Positions 7,018 through 13,466 are shown, counted from the first letter of the stretch. The stretch is DNA of 13,604 bases from UBA1737 sp045653225 (GCA_045653225.1 JAZOLP010000051.1:1-13604), one strand, 5' to 3'. Numbers and translations are program-made. Notes: a model not told the origin generated them from the letters alone.

Positions 7018-7039
7018 TGTTAATGGGTCAATATTAACA
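7018..7039. promoter_or_regulatory. Inverted repeat at the -35 position of the tail-knob promoter (operator candidate)
   Basis: TGTTAAT, an 8-base spacer and ATTAACA form a perfect 7-bp-arm dyad. Its inner edge overlaps where the missing -35 box would lie (7016-7021). A dimeric regulator bound here could contact polymerase. The phage encodes two RHH proteins and one XRE protein that are candidates. The partner is inference. Confidence 0.4.
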
Positions 7040-7045
7040 TCTTTT

Positions 7046-7393
7046 TTAGTTATCTAACCATTTAAATGCATAACATGTTTTACCATGTGATTCATAGGTA
7101 TAAAAATCACCTATTGCACACTTTCCATCCTTAACAGCCTGCACCTTCTCAGGATCATCAAGGATAGATTGTACAGCATTTTCATAGTGATTTGGTGCTG
7201 ATAAAAGCACACCATCAAGAATAAGTACAACTGATGCACCATATTCTTTTAATTCCTTTTCAGACTTGTTTCTATTGATAAACATGCCCTTTACTACATA
7301 TTTACCCTTTTGATCAAGTTCTGAAACCTTCTTATAAGGTAAATCTTCTGTATCGATTCCCCAATCGATACCACCATTAAGTTCTGCAAACAT
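7046..7393 (-). CDS. Small phage protein, possible ssDNA-binding (OB-fold-like) protein
   Basis: The product is 115 residues with SD AAAGGAG 9 bases before the ATG. Alternating hydrophobic strands (KYVVKGMFI, SVVLILDGVLL, TCYAFKWL) and a helix at about 68-84 suggest a compact beta-rich fold. The segment KDGKCAIGDFYTYESHGKTCYAF resembles a small conserved protein I have seen in Bacillota phages and plasmids, near replication genes. It has aromatic and basic residues suited to nucleic-acid contact and an acidic N-terminus. phi29 SSB (gp5) has a similar length (about 124), so an SSB role is a guess from size, fold pattern and operon. It is the last gene of the early operon. No terminator directly follows. 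The next one is in the tail-knob leader. Confidence 0.6.
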   Translation of the reverse strand: MFAELNGGIDWGIDTEDLPYKKVSELDQKGKYVVKGMFINRNKSEKELKEYGASVVLILDGVLLSAPNHYENAVQSILDDPEKVQAVKDGKCAIGDFYTYESHGKTCYAFKWLDN

Positions 7394-7432
7394 AAAATTT
7401 TTCTCCTTTCTGCAGATAAAATATTTATATAA

Positions 7433-7627
7433 TCAGCTGATGCTGGTCATATCAATAAAATGTTTATTTAAATAACTTTTTATCGCAAACCTGACTAAAT
7501 CAGATTTTGATAATTCATTACCTTGATGTATTTTGTTATGAGCTTGAATACATTTATCAAGTTCTTGCGATAATTCTTCAGGAATGTAAAGCTGCAGCTT
7601 TACACCCTTGTGATAATCTTTTTTCAT
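7433..7627 (-). CDS. Ribbon-helix-helix DNA-binding protein (CopG/Arc-like)
   Basis: The product is 64 residues. A beta strand KLQLYIP (about 10-16) is followed by helix A (EELSQELDKCIQAHNKI) and helix B (SKSDLVRFAIKSYLNKHF), the standard RHH arrangement in which the strand pairs across a dimer and reads the major groove. The SD is AGGATGGTGA, placed partly within the last codons of the 31-residue peptide gene, whose stop ends 4 bases before this ATG. It is a likely transcription regulator, analogous in role (not demonstrably in sequence) to phi29 p4 controlling early and late promoters. The dyad at the tail-knob promoter is a candidate target. Confidence 0.8.
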   Translation of the reverse strand: MKKDYHKGVKLQLYIPEELSQELDKCIQAHNKIHQGNELSKSDLVRFAIKSYLNKHFIDMTSIS

Positions 7628-7631
7628 TTAT

Positions 7632-7727
7632 TCACCATCCTAACATTTGATCATATAGTATTTTAAGTAAGATAAGCCAAATTGATGCAAAAGCAAATAC
7701 TATAGTTAATACATCTGCTTTTTTCAT
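7632..7727 (-). CDS. 31-residue single-pass membrane peptide
   Basis: The ATG at 7727 follows TGGGGGTAGT, giving a GGGGGT SD of the phage's usual kind 3 bases upstream. The upstream gene's TAG stop lies inside that site, so the genes are coupled. The peptide starts MKKAD and continues with about 19 hydrophobic residues (VLTIVFAFASIWLILLKIL) before a short tail ending in LGW. One membrane span, probably with the N-terminus in the cytoplasm by the positive-inside rule. Its stop lies 4 bases before the next ATG. The role is unknown. Small phage membrane peptides can organise replication at the membrane, affect lysis or block superinfection, and nothing here decides between these. Confidence 0.6.
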   Translation of the reverse strand: MKKADVLTIVFAFASIWLILLKILYDQMLGW

Positions 7728-7728
7728 A

Positions 7729-7980
7729 CTACCCCCATTCAAATTCTTTAAGAAAAAAATTTACAATATCATCTGCAGAAAATCTAAGAAGTGAGTCTGC
7801 AGAAATTTCATAGCTTGCAAATTTTTCTCCATATCTAAACTTAAATTTTTCATACCTGGTATTCAAAAATAAAGTATCTTTTATACAAATATCTTTAAAG
7901 CCAGCTTTTCGCATTTTAAATTGAATTAAACATATTTTTCTAATAAGACTAAGCTCTTTAGCTTCATATTGTTCAATCAT
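7729..7980 (-). CDS. Hypothetical early protein, 83 residues
   Basis: The chosen ATG (7980) follows AAAGGGAAAGAA, a usable SD. An upstream in-frame TTG at 8013 has no such site and would overlap the previous gene more. The sequence is mixed helix and strand with a basic, aromatic middle (TRYEKFKFRYGEKFASY) and an acidic-hydrophobic C-terminus (DDIVNFFLKEFEWG). There is no signal peptide, membrane span or recognised motif. The start overlaps the end of the restored frame of the preceding gene by 8 bases (ATGATTGA), and the stop abuts the membrane-peptide gene. I do not recognise it. Its place in the early operon suggests a host-interaction or regulatory role. Confidence 0.6.
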   Translation of the reverse strand: MIEQYEAKELSLIRKICLIQFKMRKAGFKDICIKDTLFLNTRYEKFKFRYGEKFASYEISADSLLRFSADDIVNFFLKEFEWG

Positions 7981-8013
7981 TTCTTTCCCTTTTTTTCTTT
8001 TCAAAATAATCAA

Positions 8014-8283
8014 TTAGATCATCAAATAATTTTCTAACTTCAGCATTTTCATCAATAACAATATCTGTATATATATCATGAAATGATTTTTCATTTTGTT
8101 TTTATATTTTTCAATTGCTAAATTAAATCTTTTTAGTATGTTAGTATATAATGATAAAGCATCTTCTAATGTTTCATGTTTTAATAAAACTTCAAAATAA
8201 TTCATAAATATTACTTCAAATTCAGCTTGTATATCAAACTTTTTTCCTTTACATTCAAAGGTTCCATATTCACATTTAATCAT
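8014..8283 (-). CDS. Hypothetical early protein, reading frame apparently broken by one base
   Basis: The open frame gives 89 residues from the ATG at 8283 (SD GTGAGGT). The last 30 residues (after EKYKN) look unlike protein, with runs of Met, Leu and Ile. In the -1 frame, from the A-run at 8103-8099, a charged helical sequence continues (QNEKSFHDIYTDIVIDEN, then RKLFDDLIDYFEKKKRERND) and ends in TGA at 7975-7973, overlapping the next ATG. One extra A in the run would give an unbroken protein of about 103 residues spanning 7973-8283. Either a recent deletion, a sequencing slip or transcript slippage explains it. A standard -1 slippery heptamer (X-XXY-YYZ) is not met, since a T precedes the A-run. 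The function is unknown: mostly helical and soluble, possibly oligomeric. Confidence 0.6.
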   Translation of the reverse strand: MIKCEYGTFECKGKKFDIQAEFEVIFMNYFEVLLKHETLEDALSLYTNILKRFNLAIEKYKNKMKNHFMIYIQILLLMKMLKLENYLMI

Positions 8284-8286
8284 TTT

Positions 8287-8505
8287 TTACCTCACATTTA
8301 TAATCCATATATCATCTACTTTATCCACTAGCTCTACATGAAATGTAGAATAAACCTTTTGATATTTAAGATCATCATTAATTGATTTAAACATTAATGA
8401 CTTATCAAAAGTTGAAAGTGTACCTTCCAGGACTGGCTTATTATCATCATAAATTTTAAAAGCTGAAGCTGCTGGAAGAATTTTCATTAATTGTAGTAAA
8501 ATCAT
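8287..8505 (-). CDS. Hypothetical early protein, 72 residues
   Basis: The ATG at 8505 overlaps the preceding gene's TGA (ATGA), and GAGGAAAG lies 6 bases upstream. The N-terminus LLQLMKILPAASAFKIYDD, then EGTLSTFD and a C-terminal strand pair (STFHVELV, DIWIINV), suggests a small mixed alpha/beta domain. I recall short phage proteins of the pattern LLxLLP...I.YD...L.EGT, but no function is attached to them. There is no membrane span or metal-binding motif. Its own last codons (GTG AGG TAA) form the SD of the next gene, showing tight coupling in the early operon. Confidence 0.62.
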   Translation of the reverse strand: MILLQLMKILPAASAFKIYDDNKPVLEGTLSTFDKSLMFKSINDDLKYQKVYSTFHVELVDKVDDIWIINVR

Positions 8506-8852
8506 AATAATCTTTCCTCATCTATATCACCATGTATATAGGATTTTATTGTATTAGTTGTTGCAACTGTCATTGCAGCTAAATATTCTGATTGTTGTGC
8601 TATTATATAATCTATGTTTTTAATTGGATTATCAGTAAAATTTATTGCACTAACGAAAAGAGTCATAGCAGATTCTATTTTTAGCTCAGAATCTTCTTTA
8701 TCTGATAAATCACAAGTTTTTATATATTCACATATTTTAAAAACCATTTCATCAACATTATCTTTTATATCCATCTTTTTCATATTATCACCTTTATTTT
8801 GATATATTTTTCTAACATAACCATTTTTATCAATTTCAAGTTTCTCTTTCAT
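8502..8852 (-). CDS. Hypothetical early protein, 116 residues
   Basis: The start at 8852 (ATG after ATAGGTGATTAT) is preferred over the longer ATG at 8876, which lies inside the preceding 56-residue gene. A further internal ATG at 8783 also has a good SD (AAAGGTGATAAT), so a shorter product of about 93 residues is possible. The N-terminus is basic and the remainder is helical and acidic (DNVDEMVFKICEYIKTCD, then YIIAQQSEYLAAMTVATTN). There is no recognised family, signal peptide or membrane span. The 3' end overlaps the next start by 4 bases. Soluble helical early phage proteins of this sort often bind and inhibit host enzymes. That is context only. Confidence 0.62.
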   Translation of the reverse strand: MKEKLEIDKNGYVRKIYQNKGDNMKKMDIKDNVDEMVFKICEYIKTCDLSDKEDSELKIESAMTLFVSAINFTDNPIKNIDYIIAQQSEYLAAMTVATTNTIKSYIHGDIDEERLL

Positions 8853-8856
8853 ATAA

Positions 8857-9027
8857 TCACCTATTTTCAATTTCAATTGCCATAAGTAAAGCTTCTAAAT
8901 GTCCACAATAACAAGCATATAGATGAAGCATTTCAGATACATTTTTTGCATCTTTAATATTAGTTTCATGTTTTTTATATTCTTCATTAAATTTTTCAAT
9001 AATATAATTTAATCTGTTCTTATCCAT
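8857..9027 (-). CDS. Small hypothetical protein, 56 residues
   Basis: An ATG at 9027, directly after the repressor gene's TAA (9030-9028), is preceded by AGGGGGT (9042-9036). The frame runs 56 codons to TGA at 8859-8857, and the next start lies 4 bases on. The product begins MDKNRLNYIIEKFNEEYKKH and continues SEMLHLYACYCGHLEALLMA. It is two amphipathic helices with a Cys-Tyr-Cys in the second, suggesting a helical hairpin that may dimerise. No family is recognised. Its tight placement behind the XRE repressor and its clean ribosome site make it a convincing gene, co-regulated with the repressor. Confidence 0.62.
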   Translation of the reverse strand: MDKNRLNYIIEKFNEEYKKHETNIKDAKNVSEMLHLYACYCGHLEALLMAIEIENR

Positions 9028-9228
9028 TTAATCAAACCCCCTAAGTAGTTCATCAGCTGATACATCAAGGCAATCACAAATAGAAATTATTTTATTTGCA
9101 GCTGGATTTGTTTTCTTTGTTTTCCAGTCTGATACAACACTTTGTGATGTACCTATGGCATTTGCCAGTTCCATTTGACTTACATTTTTTGTTTCCATAA
9201 TTTGGTAAATGTGTTCACTAATTTTCAT
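9028..9228 (-). CDS. XRE-family helix-turn-helix transcriptional regulator
   Basis: The product is 66 residues, a single HTH_3 (Cro/CI) domain. Helix 2-turn-helix 3 is MELANAIGTSQSVVSDWKTK, followed by NPAANKIISICDCLDVSADELL, the usual end of the fold. The start has SD AGAGGTGGTAA. It is the first gene of the early operon. The promoter just upstream carries a 12-bp tandem repeat across the spacer and -10, the expected architecture for negative autoregulation. The absence of an integrase in the window suggests an early/late or copy-control role rather than classical lysogeny, but the genome is incomplete. Confidence 0.9.
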   Translation of the reverse strand: MKISEHIYQIMETKNVSQMELANAIGTSQSVVSDWKTKKTNPAANKIISICDCLDVSADELLRGFD

Positions 9229-9268
9229 TGTTTACCACCTCTCATATAAGTATTATTTAATTCTCTTA

Positions 9269-9292
9269 TATGTTATCACATATGTTATCACA
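9269..9292. repeat. Tandem 12-bp direct repeat, likely repressor operator
   Basis: TATGTTATCACA occurs twice back to back (9269-9280 and 9281-9292). The 12-bp period puts the sites just over one helical turn apart on one face. They overlap the -10 and spacer of the promoter that feeds the XRE gene, so binding would block polymerase. The XRE protein is the obvious candidate ligand. Confidence 0.6.
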
Positions 9293-9298
9293 CGTCAA
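9270..9298 (-). promoter_or_regulatory. Early-operon promoter (repressor-controlled)
   Basis: On the minus strand TTGACG (9298-9293), a 17-base spacer and TAACAT (9275-9270), with TGTGA just before it, form a reasonable sigma70 promoter. The -35 abuts the stop codon of the packaging ATPase gene (TAG at 9301-9299). The leader to the XRE start is about 35 bases. Confidence 0.65.
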
Positions 9299-10465
9299 CT
9301 ATATTTCAAAAAATTTTTTAAAATGAATTATGACATCATACATTCTAAATTTAGCAAATAGGATATTGCCCTTGTGATAAGCATTAACAAGGGCTACAAC
9401 TTCCTTAAGATAAAATGGTTTCCTGGTAGATTCAAAATTTAAATCATATTCTACTGGTATCTTATTAGATCTAGATGCACATACATAAAACTTTTCATCC
9501 TTTTGGTATATATACCAGGTTTCATTTTTATAGGTTACTGAGCATCTGCAGCTCATTTTCTTAATGCTGGTAAAACCTATACAGCTTATATCATTTCTTG
9601 CAAATTCATTATTAAATGAAACCCTACCCCACATGGTATCTTTCATATCCTGGTAAATTAAAGTTTTCTTTTCATCTTTTGCAACCTGAAGCTTTGAATC
9701 ATCAACTAAGACTACAAGTTTTCTTCCTATGACTCTTATATCTTCACCATGGTTAATCATATCAACAACATCATCAGTTATTTCTAGGGTATTAAACATT
9801 TGATTTGATAGATCATTAGCATTGGCTAGACAAATCATAAGTAGAGCTTCTTGACCTCTTTGTTCCCTATCTCTTGAAATGGTTGAATATAAATCTACTA
9901 CAGATTCACCTTCTAGTTTTGAAATACCTCTTTCCCATGGTGCTGGTATAAACTCATCAAATACAAGATACTTACATTTTCTTAAACCACCAAAACCTTT
10001 ATATTTAGCAATAGATTTTACAGCAAGTGCGATTCCAACCTTCTTTTTAGCCTTCCAGGTATCAATATCACGATCATAGAAGGTTGCAATACCTTGTTCT
10101 TTATCTAGCATTTTAGGCTGCACATTTATGCCTAAATCTTCATTTAAATCAGCATAAGGTGAAAAGTCATCATCTTCATCAAATTCTTCTAGATCTACAT
10201 CTTCATCATCTTTTGTCCTTGCAGCTTTAATTCTTTTTCTTTCAACATTTTTGGCATTTAGACATAAAAGTGAAATATCACCTACCTGGCGTTTTAAAAA
10301 TATGATTTGCTCATTATTTTCATAGGTGTATTTAAGTGTTGAATATGTTTTGCCACGATCTCTAGCACCAACTATTACAAGCACCCAACACCCTAAAGCT
10401 TTAGCAGCTTCAATAAATGGTGCTACATCAAAATAATAACTATCATAATCAATCTTAATAACCAA
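9299..10465 (-). CDS. DNA packaging ATPase, phi29 gp16-like
   Basis: This is the motor ATPase that drives genome entry through the portal. Counting from the TTG start (about 388 residues; phi29 gp16 is 332), Walker A is GARDRGKT at 33-40 and Walker B is YLVFDE at 166-171 followed by F, with a later LANANDLSNQ sensor-like block. An acidic stretch (DDEDVDLEEFDEDDD) at about 86-100 is unusual. Start choice: an ATG at 10483 has no SD, whereas the TTG at 10465 follows AAGGGTGGGTTTCAG, so TTG is preferred. Either way it overlaps the polymerase 3' end (11 or 29 bases), showing coupling. A structured leader RNA elsewhere in the window is of interest because phi29 gp16 works with an RNA ring. Confidence 0.9.
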   Translation of the reverse strand: MVIKIDYDSYYFDVAPFIEAAKALGCWVLVIVGARDRGKTYSTLKYTYENNEQIIFLKRQVGDISLLCLNAKNVERKRIKAARTKDDEDVDLEEFDEDDDFSPYADLNEDLGINVQPKMLDKEQGIATFYDRDIDTWKAKKKVGIALAVKSIAKYKGFGGLRKCKYLVFDEFIPAPWERGISKLEGESVVDLYSTISRDREQRGQEALLMICLANANDLSNQMFNTLEITDDVVDMINHGEDIRVIGRKLVVLVDDSKLQVAKDEKKTLIYQDMKDTMWGRVSFNNEFARNDISCIGFTSIKKMSCRCSVTYKNETWYIYQKDEKFYVCASRSNKIPVEYDLNFESTRKPFYLKEVVALVNAYHKGNILFAKFRMYDVIIHFKKFFEI

Positions 10466-12707
10466 CTGAAACCCACCCTTCATTTGTATAAAATGGTATT
10501 GTTACATAATCAACTCTCTTTTCATATTCTTCTAAACTATGGTATTCAACTACATCCAATTTATAATCACATGGAGATAGATCCACAGAATCAGCAGTTT
10601 CATTTCCATTTTCATCTATATAAATATCATCAACGAAAAGATAGTTATGTGTTTTCTTTCCAGTTTTTGTACCATCAAATACAAAATCTTTCTTAAAGTT
10701 TTTTAAATCATCATCTAAACACTTAACTGCAGATTTAGGAACACCTGCAACTGTTAGATGAAGTTTGCCATCAGCTTTACATCTACCACAATATCTTTTA
10801 GCACCCGTATACTTAAATTCACTATATTTATCTTTTATAGATGTTTCTGCAATTCCAAGCCAATACTTACGCATATAGTTATAGTCCTCATCTAGCTGGC
10901 ATATTGCCCCAAATCCAGCCTTTTCAGACATTCGCCTATATTTTCTATTAAGCTTTGCTATAAGTGCCTTATTCCAGCCTATACCATAGACAGAATCTGT
11001 ATCTGAATAAAGCCATAGCCTGCAGCAGCTGCCAAGTTCAAAAAGGTGCTCAAGCGCTAAACTTGTAGTCCAGCATCCCCACTGGTAAGGAAGGAAAACA
11101 GACCTTTTTTTAATGTTCTTAAGATATACTTCTTCAGGTGGAATTGATTTATCAAGCTTATACATACCTTCATGATATTCTATTTCGTTTCCATTTTTAT
11201 CAGTATCAATAACATCTTCAAATAGCTCTAAGAACATTAACTTATCCATTCTTTGTACTGATAAACCATAACCAGCATTCAATTTTCCTTTTTGTATCAT
11301 GTAAAGCACATAATCTACAAATTTAAGCTTAGTTTTATCTATGAATAGCTTATATAAATGTTCTCTAAACCATTTAGGAAGATAATCCTTCTTTGCAGTT
11401 TTTACATTAAATACAATTGAATGTTCTTCATCCCATGTATAATATTTTCTGATTAATTTAAGATCTATTTCGTTTGTATTTAATTCTAGAAACTGTGCTG
11501 CAAGGATTCTTCCATTATCAGTTACATCATTTATAGTTTTACACTTTGAAAACTGTAAAACTGGCATAGGAAAGTTTTCATCCTTTAGCTTTATATCATG
11601 AAAACGTGCTGTAAACATAAAAGCATGATCTTCACTATTTCTTATGATGTAGTCAAAATCAATTTTCTTTTCAAGTGATCTAAATTTAGTCATTGGATAT
11701 TTACAGCACAGTAAACAAAATATGTAGCTGGATGCAAAATCATAGCCCTGGACATCTTTAAGTAAATTTGATTCTAAGTACTCCTTATTTCCATGTACAT
11801 AACCACCATGAAAAAAGGACACCATAAACATATAATCGTTAAAATCAGGCACAATTTTGTTAAAAAGTAGTTTAGCTTTATTTTCTGCTGCTAACTTTTT
11901 AAGCTCATCCCTTAAGATACCAGTAGCAGTATAGGGCATATTTCCAAGCTGCTTTTTTAGCTGCTTTTTTGTTATATCAATACATTGCGTGCCTGATAAG
12001 GTATCATATTCTGCATAAGTTAATTCATCTTCTGATAAATCATCATCCTGGTTTCTTATTTTGTCATAATCCCACTTTCCAGTTTGTTTTAAAGCTTTAG
12101 CACCCATGTCTTCAGCCCATTTTTCAAGTGTTCTTTGTGCTAAAATAAGTGAATCCTTTAAAATCAAGCCATTTTCAAACTTGATTTGAATAGGATAGTG
12201 ACTTTTAATATTCAGCTGCTCTACTGGAAAACCAAAAGCTTTGAATAAAAATTTTCTTAAATAGGTATAATCAAAACTTAAATTATGCACATAAAAAAGT
12301 GTATATTTGCCATTTAAGACTTCTAATATTAAATTGATACATTCTATAAGCTCAGATGGTTTACGTCCGTATAATGTGGCTATATCAAGGTCAAATAGCC
12401 TTATTGATAATGTCCATACCACCACATGATTATCAGCTGGTACGTAAACCTTTTCTATCCACTTCTTGCCATTTCTATCTTTATGTTCTACATCTTTATA
12501 ATAATCTTTTCGTTTTTTAGATGTTTCTGTATCTATCATCATGGTAATGTCATTATATGTTTCTTTACCATAATGATTAAATTTGCGAACAATAGCGTTT
12601 TGTAGTATCTTATAGTTGAAATCTTTAAAAAAATACCTTTTATAGTGCCAATTATCTTTCAGGTAGTTGGCTCTATTAATTTCTTGAAGTAATAAACTAT
12701 CTTTCAT
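10455..12707 (-). CDS. Protein-primed family B DNA polymerase, phi29 gp2-like
   Basis: The product is 750 residues (phi29 polymerase is 575). Exonuclease motifs: ExoI DTE (59-61), ExoII NLSFD (142-146), ExoIII YAEYD (231-235). A GG turn in FHGGYVHG (299-306) matches the YxGG/A linker position. Polymerase motifs: A at YDFASSY (322-328), B at LNAGYG (476-481), C at YSDTDS (567-572), and a K-x-Y at KRY (637-639). Proofreading and synthesis residues are therefore all present. Such enzymes start from a terminal protein and displace the non-template strand. The ATG overlaps the previous gene's stop (TAATG). The extra length sits between motifs and at the C-terminus. Confidence 0.96.
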   Translation of the reverse strand: MKDSLLLQEINRANYLKDNWHYKRYFFKDFNYKILQNAIVRKFNHYGKETYNDITMMIDTETSKKRKDYYKDVEHKDRNGKKWIEKVYVPADNHVVVWTLSIRLFDLDIATLYGRKPSELIECINLILEVLNGKYTLFYVHNLSFDYTYLRKFLFKAFGFPVEQLNIKSHYPIQIKFENGLILKDSLILAQRTLEKWAEDMGAKALKQTGKWDYDKIRNQDDDLSEDELTYAEYDTLSGTQCIDITKKQLKKQLGNMPYTATGILRDELKKLAAENKAKLLFNKIVPDFNDYMFMVSFFHGGYVHGNKEYLESNLLKDVQGYDFASSYIFCLLCCKYPMTKFRSLEKKIDFDYIIRNSEDHAFMFTARFHDIKLKDENFPMPVLQFSKCKTINDVTDNGRILAAQFLELNTNEIDLKLIRKYYTWDEEHSIVFNVKTAKKDYLPKWFREHLYKLFIDKTKLKFVDYVLYMIQKGKLNAGYGLSVQRMDKLMFLELFEDVIDTDKNGNEIEYHEGMYKLDKSIPPEEVYLKNIKKRSVFLPYQWGCWTTSLALEHLFELGSCCRLWLYSDTDSVYGIGWNKALIAKLNRKYRRMSEKAGFGAICQLDEDYNYMRKYWLGIAETSIKDKYSEFKYTGAKRYCGRCKADGKLHLTVAGVPKSAVKCLDDDLKNFKKDFVFDGTKTGKKTHNYLFVDDIYIDENGNETADSVDLSPCDYKLDVVEYHSLEEYEKRVDYVTIPFYTNEGWVSVGY

Positions 12708-13297
12708 TATTCAACTGGAAACATGTCATCCCATTCAACATTTGCATCTGTCCATTCTGCAAGTGTATCTGAATCGACTTCATCCAACTCCTTAATCTGA
12801 TGATTTTGAAGCTTTTCAACAAAAGCTTCTTTTGTTAAACTGGCTGTATTTACCATTTCTTTTAGCATTATAATTGCAGTTTCTGAATCAAATTCTTTCT
12901 TTAGATCCTCAAATCCTGCAGCTTTTAAAAATGCACCCATTTGCTGCCAAGAAAAATTGGATCCAAATTTTTCATTTAAAGTTTTGGCATTTTGTTCATA
13001 GACTGAAACAATGCCTTTTTTGGTTGATGTTGTTGAACCTAAAAACGTTTCAAGTGCCCTTTTGGTTTTTTCTAACTGATGGATATTTTTAGGTAGATTA
13101 AACCTTTTATATTCTTCTCCTCTAATGTTTCTTATGTTTTTAAGTGCCACTCTATAAGCAAAATCGTCAACACCCTCAAATCCTTCTTGCTTACTTAAGG
13201 TTTCTAGGTTCAAAAGCATCATATTTGCTTTTGCAAGCATAGGCTTTACTTCTTTTTCGAGCTCTAGCCTATATTGCGACTTTTGCTTCTTTGCCAT
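12707..13297 (-). CDS. Candidate terminal protein (replication primer)
   Basis: The product is 196 residues from the ATG at 13297. A GTG at 13300 is also in frame, and AGGGGGGT lies at 13303-13310. It is directly upstream of the protein-primed polymerase and coupled to it by TAATG, where phi29 encodes its terminal protein (gp3, 266 residues). The N-terminus is basic (MAKKQKSQYRLELEKEVKP) and helical, as in TP N-domains that bind DNA. The middle has KRALETFLGSTTSTKKG and GSNFSWQQMGAFLKAAGF, and the C-terminus is acidic. TPs diverge widely, so no sequence match is claimed. A priming Ser, Thr or Tyr cannot be identified by eye. An unrelated replication accessory protein is the alternative. Confidence 0.6.
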   Translation of the reverse strand: MAKKQKSQYRLELEKEVKPMLAKANMMLLNLETLSKQEGFEGVDDFAYRVALKNIRNIRGEEYKRFNLPKNIHQLEKTKRALETFLGSTTSTKKGIVSVYEQNAKTLNEKFGSNFSWQQMGAFLKAAGFEDLKKEFDSETAIIMLKEMVNTASLTKEAFVEKLQNHQIKELDEVDSDTLAEWTDANVEWDDMFPVE

Positions 13298-13439
13298 CAC
13301 TTACCCCCCTATTGATGAATGACCTTAACATTTCAGATCTAGTTCGCTTTTCTTTTGCTGCCATTTCATCAATTAATAGCAAATCAGCTTCTGTCACTCG
13401 TACCTGGATAATAAAATTCTTATCCTTTTTGTACTTCAT
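13269..13439 (-). CDS. Small ribbon-helix-helix regulator at the head of the replication operon
   Basis: A 56-codon frame runs from the ATG at 13439 to TAG at 13271-13269, with SD AAGGTAGGTGA. NFIIQVRVTEADLLLIDEMA followed by KEKRTRSEMLRSFINRG is a classic MetJ/Arc RHH: beta strand, helix A, then helix B with the T-R-S-E-M-L start. The final dozen codons overlap the terminal-protein candidate by 29 bases. It heads the replication and packaging operon. It is probably an autoregulator, and the repeat-rich region 13516-13574 upstream is the natural operator. It differs clearly from the second RHH protein at 7433-7627. Confidence 0.8.
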   Translation of the reverse strand: MKYKKDKNFIIQVRVTEADLLLIDEMAAKEKRTRSEMLRSFINRGVSDGKEAKVAI

Positions 13440-13466
13440 AACACATCACCTACCTTTCAAGATAAG

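Noticed and set aside
8090..8110. Programmed -1 frameshift site
   Set aside because: The zero-frame context is TAT AAA AAC, so X-XXY-YYZ is not satisfied, and no downstream stimulatory hairpin was found. A simple indel or slippage is more likely.
8853..8876. Upstream start for the 116-residue early protein
   Set aside because: The ATG at 8876 overlaps the 56-residue gene and lacks an SD. The ATG at 8852 has one.
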